Source of the DNA: CAVZMI01 sp050011775 | GTDB lineage: Bacteria; Bacteroidota; Ignavibacteria; UBA10030; CAVZMI01 | Assembly: GCA_050011775.1 (NCBI GenBank) | Contig: JBEKIL010000009.1 | Location: 62,001-126,000, forward strand | DNA: 64,000 nucleotides | Direction of reading: 5' to 3' | Shown: piece after piece, positions 7,351 to 16,284 of the stretch | Layout: the number at the start of each line of letters is the position of its first letter | How positions within the stretch are numbered: the stretch's first letter is position 1 | Program-made: the position numbers and the translations under genes | Notes under the pieces: model-generated | What the model was told of the DNA's origin: nothing | Databases searched by the model: none | The model's input: the letters and a program-made list of their open reading frames with translations, nothing else

Positions 7351-10300
7351 ATGAAAACTATTATACGCTGCACCGTAAAAACAATTATCATTTTCTACGT
7401 CCTGCTCACGATAGGATATCGTAGCAATGCCCAAAATTCTTCGTGGAGTTCGACGTTAATTATAACTCCAAATCCATCCCCGTATCTTTCAGCCTGGCAG
7501 AGCGATCCGCGTATTCTAATGTTTATGGTGAATTATACCGGGAAATCGTCAGTCACAGTAACTTTCCAGGGTGTTGTAACGGGAAAGAAGTATGGTAATA
7601 TTGCGACGGTCAAAGGCAATACCATATTAATGCCTCCCGGGCCGCAAAGCCGTGTTTATCGAAATACAGACATACTCAAAATTGAAGAATCTTCCTTCGC
7701 AGGAAAAATACCGTCAGTCGTAAGACAAACCGGACGATTGCCCGAAGATGATTATACGTTATGCATTTCTGTTCTTGACGAAAACGGAAACATTCTCACA
7801 AGACAATGTGAACAGTTTTCCATTTCATTACCGGATCAACCTCAGCTTGTGATGCCGCAAAATAATGATACTGTTGTTTTTGCCACGCCTACGTTCCAAT
7901 GGACGCCGGTTATTACGCCGCCGGGTGTGAATGTCCGATATGTAATCCGTATTTGTGAAATACTCTCCGGGCAGCTGCCGGTTAAAGCACTTACAGCTAA
8001 TGTGCCTCAATATGAACGTATTCTTACCGGTCCAACATTGATTGTGTATCCATCGGATGCTCTTCCTTTCGAATCGGGAAAAACATATGTGTGGCAGGTT
8101 CAGGCGATTGATGCAAACGGCCAGCCTGCAGCGGCAAATCAGGGGAGGAGTGAAATCTGGATCTTTATATATAAGAAAAGTACTCCATTAATTATCATTG
8201 CCAAGCCTTTTTATGTAACGTCGACGTCCGTGCATGGGACCCTCCAATATGAATGGCCCGGTTCCACTCGGCCCAGGCAGGCCTTGGCGAATACGTTGAT
8301 TTCGCTGAATATTGAATATGTTTTTTATCCAAAAGGAGAACTCCCGGTTATTCTTCAAAAATCACAGCTGCCTGCCTCAACAACCGATGTTGGGAAGGAA
8401 ATCGCTACAACGACCACGAATGGGAATGGCGGCTTTTCATTTTCCCTCAGTGCACCGCAAGGTATCCCTCGAATCAGTAAGGATACTTCAATTCAAATTC
8501 CAAATCGTGGAGCTGTGAAAGGCGATTTATACCGGGTAGTACGAGTTATTGTTCATAATGCTTATTATCGCAGTCCAGACTATAATGTACCGTTTAACAC
8601 CGGTTCTAATATCGATGTCGGTACGATAATCGCTCAAGCCCGCAGATGGGATCTGGTTGTGCAAGTAGGGATTGCAGGACAATCAAACAACACAATACCA
8701 AGTGGAGCAATTGCATATCTATATCAGAAAAAAGTTTTCTCAGCCGCTCCGCAAGACATTGGCGACCTTAATCTCAAACCTCGTCCAATGTGGGGATCAC
8801 GGACGTTAATTGCAAAGGATTCTGTCAGAAATGGGCAGGTTCTGTTTTCGTATCTTGTTCAGAATAAAATACCCGGAGATGAATATCTTGTCTTTATCAA
8901 AGCTCCGGGAATGTCCCAGATTGACTATGTCGATTCATTAACGGTAATGTATAGCGGGCAGCCAAATCAGAATTTGAATATATCTTACAATGACAATTCA
9001 ATATTTACCGATGAGGTGAAAAATTACCAGACCGGTAAAGTCAAAATTAGTCTGAAATACATTTCAAGTAATGTAACCGGGCATTTGACCTATAGTTTTT
9101 TATGTCCTGCAATAATTCAACAATCGAATAATCTACAGTTGTCTCAACCCACAAACCAACAGCAAACAAGTCCCTCGAATACAGCACAGATTCAAAAGTC
9201 GACAAATCAGCCATCGAATATAACCCCTAACCTACAGCCGGCAAATCAACCCTCGAATACATTACAGATTCAAAAGTCAACAAATCAGCCATCGAATATA
9301 ACCCCTAACCTACAGCCGGCAAATCAACCCTCGAATACATTACAAATTCAAAAGTCACCAAATCAACCATCGAATATAACCCCTAACCTACAGCCGGCAA
9401 ATCAACCCTTGAATGTACACCTTCCGACAATGATGGTTCCTATTTGCAAACCACTTGCAGGTGTCCGGGCACGGCTGGTTCTCAAATACGTTGTGGTTCT
9501 TACTGATGGGACGGAAAGCGTTAGTACATCAGCCGATTTTCCCGATGCAAATATGGAACTTGGAGTAGCAACAAGTGATTCCTCAGGTACCGTGCATTTC
9601 TCTATGATGGTCCCCTACGGCTTTTTTGACAACTTAGGGACTTTTGGGTGTGTTGGACCAGGCATTGCAAATTGCAAACGTATCATACGCGTGATGATCG
9701 ATAATCCCTACTATTGCAGTCCAAACTCCGATATTGTACTCAAACCATTGGATTCACAGGATTTTGGCACCCTCTGCTGCCAGGTGCGGACATTTCAGTT
9801 ATACCTTGCGACCAGGGATGGCATCACAGACGATCCCATACCGTTTTTGTATGTGTACCTACTTCGTACGAAGCGTCCGCCGACTGTGCCCGAAGATGAG
9901 TGCCCCGATTATAATGATCACGTCACCACAATGGTGTACGGTAATATTACATTTGACGTTATTGCAAAAATAGAAACCGATACATGTCATTGGATCATGT
10001 TTGCTGGTCTTGTTAAAAATGATAAGAATAATACACAAGATGAATATTTACTATTATTAGAACCAAATCCAAAGGAAATGATAAATTATGATACAACCTA
10101 TAGGTTTATAAAATTTGATTGTCATGGAGAACATGCTGTTTTCAATGATGAATATAACCAGAATACATACATAGACACATTGATCTGTAAACTTAAACCG
10201 CTTCCGCCGTATGTTTCTGCGACAGTCATTAGGAGTGATGGTGGGAAACCGGCATCTGGTGCATATGTTGAAATGAAGGATATTGTTGTTCTCAATAATT

Positions 10301-13300
10301 TTTTCAATCCCGATGAGCCAGTAAAAATTATTAAGTGTGGCTTAACAGATATTAACGGTTATGTAAAATTAGGTAATCTTCCAGCGAATCCTAACGGACC
10401 CGACCGAAAATTAACTATTAGTCTTTATGGTTTTGAGGATAAAGAAATTGATACTGTACCACGGATGCCGTTGGGGCGCAAATTTGATATACCATTATTA
10501 TCAATCGATCCCGCAGGAAGTATTTATGGGGAAATAATTGATGAATCAGGTATCCCGGTTGATGCTTATGTTGGAATTGTTGGAGGCACTGAAGTAGAGA
10601 CAGAATGTTCTCAGCAAATAAAAAATATAAAAGTTGGAGCAACAGAAGTTGGAACTACAGTTACTTCAGGAGCTGCCCAATTAGGACAAACCAAGATTGG
10701 ACCTGCAGTTACTTCAGGAGCTGCCCAATTAGGGCAAACAAATATTGGACCTGTAGTTACGTCAGGAGCTACTCAATTAGGACAAACCAAGACTGAACCT
10801 GCAGTTACTTCAGGAGCTGCCCAATTAGGGCAAACGAAAATTGGAACTGCGGTAGTTAGCCAGCCTCTAATTTCCAAATGTCCAAAGTATGAATTTCATC
10901 TTCCGTCACCTAAAGGAAAGCAAATAATCCATATAACCGCAGGAAGCAAATATCTAGATACTGACACAACTATTAATGTGACGCAGGAAAATCAAAATGT
11001 CGGGAAACTTATCATCTATAAAAAACTTCATAGATTCCAGGTTATTGTTAAAACAATACCAAAAGTATATGATGACACGGCCTCTTTTGCACTTGAAGGT
11101 GCACAAGTTGATTTTCTGGGTCTCAATAATGTTTCGAAAACTACTGATTTAACTGGGATTGCGTATTTTGTTTTTGAAAGCGATGCCAGGGAATTTACTA
11201 TTCAGGTGAAAGGACCACCGGATCGCGATCTTGAAACACAATTTGTGGCGTTGACCGATTCGTGTTCAAAGACCTGGCGAAAGGTTACAGTGACTCTTCC
11301 TATAGCCGGGCGTGTGATCGGAAAGGTCTACGTTGGTAAGAACAGACAGCCTGTAGAAGGCGCGCATGTATATATGGAGAGTCAGACAAATAATGAGGTT
11401 GCTAAAATTGAGACCTTTACAGATGCCGATGGATCGTTTATTCTTCGAAATGTTCCACTCGGGAATCATACATTTTCCGCAGCAAAGGGCGGTTCTTTTA
11501 CTATAGGTGATTCCGAACGTGTTGTCGTTACTGATACAGGATTTGGAATATATTCTAAAGGCATCGGTTCGATACAAGGAGGAATTCTGAGAGAAATTAA
11601 AACAAATCAGCAGCCGCAGCAGCAGCAGCAGCTATTAATTAACCCTCAGTATTCAACAGCGGCAATTATTTATAATTTTAGGTCTATTGATTCATTACGA
11701 TTTCTATTATCAGTCTATAAGGACATGGATATCGATCGGTTGCTTGGCATCCCCATCGAGGTTACACAGCTCAAGCAGGAAGGAGAAAAGGTTTCCATAT
11801 GGGGTCAGTTTATTCACCTGCCGTCGAATAATCAATTCAGGATTGATTCAAGTAAGTTTCTTCAATTTTGTAATATCGCCATAGAACCGAGTAATAAACG
11901 TGATAGTATAAACATACCAATTGCTAAACCAGCATCAGGTGTTGTTCCAGTGGATGTTAGCATACTCGAGATTGATACAATTATGCAATCATTTAACGGC
12001 ACCGTTACAGGCCAAAGCGGTACGCTCCAGGTAGAATATGTAAATAATACCGGATCGGGAATCATCCGGGGGAAGGTTGCAATTTATGCGGGCTCGTTCC
12101 AGACCGGAGGGGCAGTATCGTTTTCACATGATAGTGTTGTGTTGATGCTCCCCGGGACTTCAAGTGCAAACGAACGGATGAATGTGCCTGTTGTGGCGGC
12201 TTCGGAATCGGATCTTGCGAATGTTCCGGATGGTTTCAATGTTGTCGATATCAACGGGAACCCGCTCCGCTATACACTTTATACGTTTGATACAAGCGCG
12301 GTTGCTGATCCCAATGCATCGTTTGTTACTAATGGAGTATTGAAACTCGCTACACATCTCCATACAAATATTCCCACTATTTCACCGTCTGACCTTAATC
12401 TTGATATAGGTATTGTATCTATAACTCCTACCAATGTGCAATGCAATCCAAAAGGAGATGCAATTTCTATTCAAATTGAAAAATGGAAATTGATGAGCAA
12501 GAATTGGTCTTTTAATGATTATGGTTTGGTTCTCCATAATGATACATTAAAAACAGGAGTGGTAGATATTCCAATCATAAATGATTTTCCGATTTCTCCG
12601 ACAAAATTAGAAACAGGTAGTTTACAGTTCGATTTTAGTAATATGAAGCTCGCAGGATTTGTTCCGATGACGATAACCGGTAATCCATTCTTTGTATATA
12701 ACCAGTCTATAGGAATTGATAAACAGGGACACTGGTCTATTATGGTAGTACCGAAATCGGGTACAGAGGAATGCGCCAGAATTAATTCGCTTCCGGGTAT
12801 GAATGCCGGCGATATTATTTCAATAGGTGATTTCTATGTGTTAAGCAATGGAGAAACCGGTATTACAGCAAATCAGAAAGCACCGGCTGTGACATTATAT
12901 ACTGTAGCTTCATTTAAACCACTTCAAGTAGTCGAGTATGAGGACCATATCGTTATTCAGGGGAACATGGATTTACATATTCCAAATTTAGGCGAACTGT
13001 ACACGTCTATTACGTACACAAGGAATCCTGATCATAGTATCGCTTTTCTATTTATTCCGACACGAATTGAGTTCGATGTAAATGACGTTAAAATCACGAT
13101 TCCCGGAGATGCTTCAATGCAATCTCTTGATCAGAAAGGATTTTTGGCCAAGGGGAATATTTCTGAAGAGAGTAAATTTAATTTTGCGATGCATTTTTAT
13201 CGTACTGTCGATTCGACATCGCTTTGGGTCGATCCGGGTCAATCATTGAACATCTCCTCGACCGGTACCTCAAAATTTACAGGGGTCGTGGGTAACATGT

Positions 13301-14205
13301 TTGTTACGTCGGGTCATTGGAATAATTTTTACTTTGAGGGTGATCTCACAGGTGCAAACGGTGCTAACAGCCGAATGAAATTTACAGTATCTAATGAGAT
13401 AATCGCCAATGATCAAAAAGTCGGCATAAGTGATTTCCCAATACCATTCGGCAAAATAACTCTGACGTATGATTTCGCTAATCACCGACTAATCGGGAGC
13501 GTGGATTTTTCGCAGGGAATTGATTTTGGATCAATGTATGCGGCCGGCTCGGCTGAGATTCTGATTGACGACGGCGGCTGGTATTTTCTTAGTGGTGCAC
13601 ATGTAAGAGTTGCCGGATTCGAGGGGTGGGCGGGGTTGATAATAGGTAATTATGAAATGACAGAACACATCAGAAGTGTTTTTGCAAATTATTCATGGGT
13701 ATATCAAAATAAAGGAAGTTTCCCAGCAATTTTCCCGAATGTGATAAGTGGAATATATACCGAGGGAGCATTGGCACTGCCAAAAATTCCTGTTATTGGC
13801 GTTAATCTTGTCGTCGTCGATGCAGAAGCGGGGGTTCAGATTGGAGCCGATCTGCGGTTGAGTGTTATATTCGGACACGGAGCGACATTTGGTATCGGAG
13901 CTGATATCTTCGGACAAGCTTACGCACAGTTGGGTGCCTCAATCGTTATTGCTTGTGCCTATATTAATGTTTCGGTACCGGTTGATTTATCATTCGACGG
14001 GCAGATTTCGACGAATGGAGATTGGTCGATGGACGGTGATGCTTCGATAGGGTTGTGCGGTTCAGTCACTGTGGGGTGGGGGATTTGTGATTCCGATTGC
14101 AGCTGGTCGACCTGTGATACTGATTCATGGGGGGGATGTAAATATATCGGTCTGAGCGCACATATTGGTAGCGATGGTTGTTCGATCTCACCATATTTGA
14201 AGTAG
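7351..14205 (+). CDS. Giant secreted repeat protein, first gene of a surface locus
   Basis: From ATG 7351 the product is 2284 residues long with a signal peptide (MKTIIRCTVKTIIIFYVLL to about NAQ). The first 300 residues are beta-rich and look like the N-terminal part of TANFOR/FnIII-type proteins of Bacteroidota (LVMPQNNDTVVFATPTFQWT, then KTYVWQVQAID). A Gln/Asn/Pro-rich linker with 26-residue repeats follows at about 617-688. Next come carboxypeptidase-regulatory-like domains (GYVKLGNLPANP; VIGKVYVGKNRQPVEGAHVY), a second repeat set of 16-residue units at about 1098-1161, a short poly-Gln at about 1421, long beta-strand-rich regions, a Gly/Ala-rich stretch, and a Cys-rich tail (CDSDCSWSTCDTDSWGGC). 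No type IX secretion C-terminal sorting domain is evident. The next two genes encode a secreted FnIII protein and an outer-membrane barrel, so the three probably form one surface complex. Specific function unknown. Confidence 0.85.
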   Translation: MKTIIRCTVKTIIIFYVLLTIGYRSNAQNSSWSSTLIITPNPSPYLSAWQSDPRILMFMVNYTGKSSVTVTFQGVVTGKKYGNIATVKGNTILMPPGPQSRVYRNTDILKIEESSFAGKIPSVVRQTGRLPEDDYTLCISVLDENGNILTRQCEQFSISLPDQPQLVMPQNNDTVVFATPTFQWTPVITPPGVNVRYVIRICEILSGQLPVKALTANVPQYERILTGPTLIVYPSDALPFESGKTYVWQVQAIDANGQPAAANQGRSEIWIFIYKKSTPLIIIAKPFYVTSTSVHGTLQYEWPGSTRPRQALANTLISLNIEYVFYPKGELPVILQKSQLPASTTDVGKEIATTTTNGNGGFSFSLSAPQGIPRISKDTSIQIPNRGAVKGDLYRVVRVIVHNAYYRSPDYNVPFNTGSNIDVGTIIAQARRWDLVVQVGIAGQSNNTIPSGAIAYLYQKKVFSAAPQDIGDLNLKPRPMWGSRTLIAKDSVRNGQVLFSYLVQNKIPGDEYLVFIKAPGMSQIDYVDSLTVMYSGQPNQNLNISYNDNSIFTDEVKNYQTGKVKISLKYISSNVTGHLTYSFLCPAIIQQSNNLQLSQPTNQQQTSPSNTAQIQKSTNQPSNITPNLQPANQPSNTLQIQKSTNQPSNITPNLQPANQPSNTLQIQKSPNQPSNITPNLQPANQPLNVHLPTMMVPICKPLAGVRARLVLKYVVVLTDGTESVSTSADFPDANMELGVATSDSSGTVHFSMMVPYGFFDNLGTFGCVGPGIANCKRIIRVMIDNPYYCSPNSDIVLKPLDSQDFGTLCCQVRTFQLYLATRDGITDDPIPFLYVYLLRTKRPPTVPEDECPDYNDHVTTMVYGNITFDVIAKIETDTCHWIMFAGLVKNDKNNTQDEYLLLLEPNPKEMINYDTTYRFIKFDCHGEHAVFNDEYNQNTYIDTLICKLKPLPPYVSATVIRSDGGKPASGAYVEMKDIVVLNNFFNPDEPVKIIKCGLTDINGYVKLGNLPANPNGPDRKLTISLYGFEDKEIDTVPRMPLGRKFDIPLLSIDPAGSIYGEIIDESGIPVDAYVGIVGGTEVETECSQQIKNIKVGATEVGTTVTSGAAQLGQTKIGPAVTSGAAQLGQTNIGPVVTSGATQLGQTKTEPAVTSGAAQLGQTKIGTAVVSQPLISKCPKYEFHLPSPKGKQIIHITAGSKYLDTDTTINVTQENQNVGKLIIYKKLHRFQVIVKTIPKVYDDTASFALEGAQVDFLGLNNVSKTTDLTGIAYFVFESDAREFTIQVKGPPDRDLETQFVALTDSCSKTWRKVTVTLPIAGRVIGKVYVGKNRQPVEGAHVYMESQTNNEVAKIETFTDADGSFILRNVPLGNHTFSAAKGGSFTIGDSERVVVTDTGFGIYSKGIGSIQGGILREIKTNQQPQQQQQLLINPQYSTAAIIYNFRSIDSLRFLLSVYKDMDIDRLLGIPIEVTQLKQEGEKVSIWGQFIHLPSNNQFRIDSSKFLQFCNIAIEPSNKRDSINIPIAKPASGVVPVDVSILEIDTIMQSFNGTVTGQSGTLQVEYVNNTGSGIIRGKVAIYAGSFQTGGAVSFSHDSVVLMLPGTSSANERMNVPVVAASESDLANVPDGFNVVDINGNPLRYTLYTFDTSAVADPNASFVTNGVLKLATHLHTNIPTISPSDLNLDIGIVSITPTNVQCNPKGDAISIQIEKWKLMSKNWSFNDYGLVLHNDTLKTGVVDIPIINDFPISPTKLETGSLQFDFSNMKLAGFVPMTITGNPFFVYNQSIGIDKQGHWSIMVVPKSGTEECARINSLPGMNAGDIISIGDFYVLSNGETGITANQKAPAVTLYTVASFKPLQVVEYEDHIVIQGNMDLHIPNLGELYTSITYTRNPDHSIAFLFIPTRIEFDVNDVKITIPGDASMQSLDQKGFLAKGNISEESKFNFAMHFYRTVDSTSLWVDPGQSLNISSTGTSKFTGVVGNMFVTSGHWNNFYFEGDLTGANGANSRMKFTVSNEIIANDQKVGISDFPIPFGKITLTYDFANHRLIGSVDFSQGIDFGSMYAAGSAEILIDDGGWYFLSGAHVRVAGFEGWAGLIIGNYEMTEHIRSVFANYSWVYQNKGSFPAIFPNVISGIYTEGALALPKIPVIGVNLVVVDAEAGVQIGADLRLSVIFGHGATFGIGADIFGQAYAQLGASIVIACAYINVSVPVDLSFDGQISTNGDWSMDGDASIGLCGSVTVGWGICDSDCSWSTCDTDSWGGCKYIGLSAHIGSDGCSISPYLK
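9199..9414 (+). repeat. In-frame 78-bp tandem repeat, 2.8 copies
   Basis: Units start at 9199, 9277 and 9355 and are nearly identical. Each full unit codes for 26 residues of the type NQPSNITPNLQP followed by ANQPSNTLQIQK. The third unit is cut short at about 9414. The repeat makes a Gln/Asn/Pro/Ser-rich flexible linker in the giant surface protein. Near-identity at the DNA level points to recent expansion, so copy number may vary between strains. Confidence 0.9.
10642..10833 (+). repeat. In-frame 48-bp tandem repeat, four copies plus a partial
   Basis: Four 48-base units (10642, 10690, 10738, 10786) each code for 16 residues with the consensus TKIGPAVTSGAAQLGQ. A partial fifth unit (TKIGTAVVS) follows. 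They sit in the middle of a carboxypeptidase-regulatory-like region of the giant surface protein, immediately before a segment containing LISKCPKYEFHLPSPKG. The unit differs in sequence and length from the 78-bp repeat upstream, so the two sets arose separately. Confidence 0.9.
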
Positions 14206-14234
14206 ACATCGGAAATAGAAAGAGAGAATTAACA

Positions 14235-16259
14235 ATGAAAACAATAACATATCCATTCGTTTTCTGGATACTGATAGGAGTTTCGTGCGCTTTTGCTCAG
14301 CAGCCGGAGAAAAGCATTGCCATGGGTGGGGCGCGGGGAATTTTCATTCATGCCGGAAAGGATGTCGCTTCAACACTTTCACCGGTTAACGGGAAAATTG
14401 GATATAGAATTGAAAGAAAGAAAAAGCAGGAGAATAAATGGTCTCAATTGATAGATCTCGAAGGCCCTTCATCGGAAAATGATTTCATAAATCGCTTTCG
14501 TGAAAGCGCAAATCTGGTTCCGGACCCGCTTTCAGAGAATGAAGCGCCGATATCTCTCTTATGGGAAAAAATTAACAAATTGCATAGAATTGATTCGTTA
14601 CACATGTGGAGTTCCGTTCTCCAAATACGAATAGCGTTGGGTGTCATGTACGTAGATACGACCGCTGAGAAAGGGGCACAATATGAATATCGTGTTTCCA
14701 CTCTTACACAAGAAAGAAAAGTGGGAACAGTTGCGATTTCGGCACCGATATCGTTTCCCGAGAAAGTTCAGTTTGCCTCAGTGAAGTCGAGTCGTAAAAC
14801 TGTCGATCGATATAAAATTGAAGTCAGGTGGAAAATCGGATACGGCAGGTCGCCGGCGGGTTTTTCTATTTACCGCAACGACGGACTGCAATCAGAGTTT
14901 CATCGGATTATGCCGAAGAGATTTTTTATTAGAGAAAAAGGTTCATTTTTGTATGTTATTCAGGATGAGTCGTTCCTGGGGCTACAAAATTATTCATATT
15001 ATATCGTCCCTCACGATGCCTTTGGTAATGTCGGATTGCCGTCCGATACGGTTACTGTTGCTTCGACACCTATTTCTTCAATTAAGCTTCCTGAACGATT
15101 GCGGGCAGAAAGTCTCGATACTTTAGGCGGACTCCGTCTGCGATGGAAGTTGGATGAGCCTGAGGCGGTTAAAAACCTTCTGATATATCGGAGCGAGGAT
15201 TGGGATACCGGATACCATCTGCTTGTGTCCGTTGCACCCAGGGATACAGAGTACATCGATCAGTCAGTCAAAGCAATGAAACGCTATTATTACTATATGA
15301 CTATGAAAAGTCCGTTTGACGAAGAATCTGGAGCGACGGTGAAAATACTCGGATACTACAGAAGTGCTGATAAGCCTTTGCCGCCGCAGGATCTGCGCGG
15401 AGAAGGGATTACTAAGGGTGTACGTCTTCAATGGGACATGAGTTCTGAGGATGTAATCGGATTTTATGTATTTCGCGGAAGAGGATGGAGCGATTCTTTA
15501 GAGCAGATATCACGGTTAATTCCATATAACAAAAAAGGGATGACTTATATCGATACAAGCCGCTCGCTTGTCGGGAGTATATCTTATGTATATGCTGTAA
15601 AAGCCGAAAGTAGAAGTCATGTTTTGGGAAGTTTCTCAGAGAAAATATCTGTAAGGCCCTTGATACCAACAGAGCCCATCATGCCGTTAAGATTTACTGC
15701 TGAGTTGGACGGAAGATGTGTGCGTCTGCACTGGCTGGATATGAAAGCCATAGATATAAGTATTGCAGGATATTTTGTTCTCCGCCGTGAAAGTAATGAT
15801 AAGGAATTGAAGAAGAAAGAATTTGTAAAAATTGTAGATTCACTTCTTCCCTATACTCAAAATTATTATATAGATAAGAGCATAGAGGAAGGCCATACAT
15901 ACGAATATGCGGTCCAGTCTGTCGATTATTTTAAAGGAAAAAGCAAGCTGAGCGCCGTCGAGCGTATTGTTGTTGGAATTGAATTACCGTTAGCGCCGGT
16001 TGCTGTTCAAGCCGAGGTAAGATCAGATGGTGTTTTCATTCAGTGGGGAGCTGTGGTTCATCCTAATATTGCATCATATAAAATTCACAGATCTCAGCTT
16101 GGAGGGAAAGAAGCCGTCATTGCAACTGTCAAACCGAACAAACTTGAATATCTCGATGATAAAGTCAAAAGTGGAACATTGTATTTTTATATTATAACAA
16201 CAGTGTGGAAAAACGGCCGTGAGAGTATTCCGAGCAAAGAAATTACGATTCGTCCATAA
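14235..16259 (+). CDS. Secreted FnIII-repeat protein
   Basis: From ATG 14235 the protein has 674 residues with a signal peptide ending near CAFAQQ. It is built from at least five fibronectin type III-like domains. Repeated features are starts such as LPERLRAESLDTLGGLRLRW, PPQDLRGEGITKGVRLQWD and PLRFTAELDGRCVRLHW, each followed by a 'YIDxS...YYYY' or 'YEYAVQSVD' strand pair. FnIII domains typically bind proteins or act as spacers, and no catalytic motif is visible. The gene starts 29 bases after the giant gene and is followed within 25 bases by the outer-membrane barrel gene, so the three are probably one transcript. The likely role is a periplasmic or surface partner of the giant protein; this is inference from context. 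Confidence 0.85.
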   Translation: MKTITYPFVFWILIGVSCAFAQQPEKSIAMGGARGIFIHAGKDVASTLSPVNGKIGYRIERKKKQENKWSQLIDLEGPSSENDFINRFRESANLVPDPLSENEAPISLLWEKINKLHRIDSLHMWSSVLQIRIALGVMYVDTTAEKGAQYEYRVSTLTQERKVGTVAISAPISFPEKVQFASVKSSRKTVDRYKIEVRWKIGYGRSPAGFSIYRNDGLQSEFHRIMPKRFFIREKGSFLYVIQDESFLGLQNYSYYIVPHDAFGNVGLPSDTVTVASTPISSIKLPERLRAESLDTLGGLRLRWKLDEPEAVKNLLIYRSEDWDTGYHLLVSVAPRDTEYIDQSVKAMKRYYYYMTMKSPFDEESGATVKILGYYRSADKPLPPQDLRGEGITKGVRLQWDMSSEDVIGFYVFRGRGWSDSLEQISRLIPYNKKGMTYIDTSRSLVGSISYVYAVKAESRSHVLGSFSEKISVRPLIPTEPIMPLRFTAELDGRCVRLHWLDMKAIDISIAGYFVLRRESNDKELKKKEFVKIVDSLLPYTQNYYIDKSIEEGHTYEYAVQSVDYFKGKSKLSAVERIVVGIELPLAPVAVQAEVRSDGVFIQWGAVVHPNIASYKIHRSQLGGKEAVIATVKPNKLEYLDDKVKSGTLYFYIITTVWKNGRESIPSKEITIRP

Positions 16260-16284
16260 TAATAACCGGAAAGAGGATGCGCTT

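Noticed and set aside
9199..10833. Possible CRISPR array, because of regular near-identical repeats
   Set aside because: The repeats are contiguous, in frame within a large gene, of coding-unit length (78 and 48 bases) and lack unique spacers; no cas gene is present.
7351..14205. Type IX secretion substrate
   Set aside because: Large secreted proteins in this group often carry a C-terminal sorting domain, but none is visible here, so I did not make that claim.
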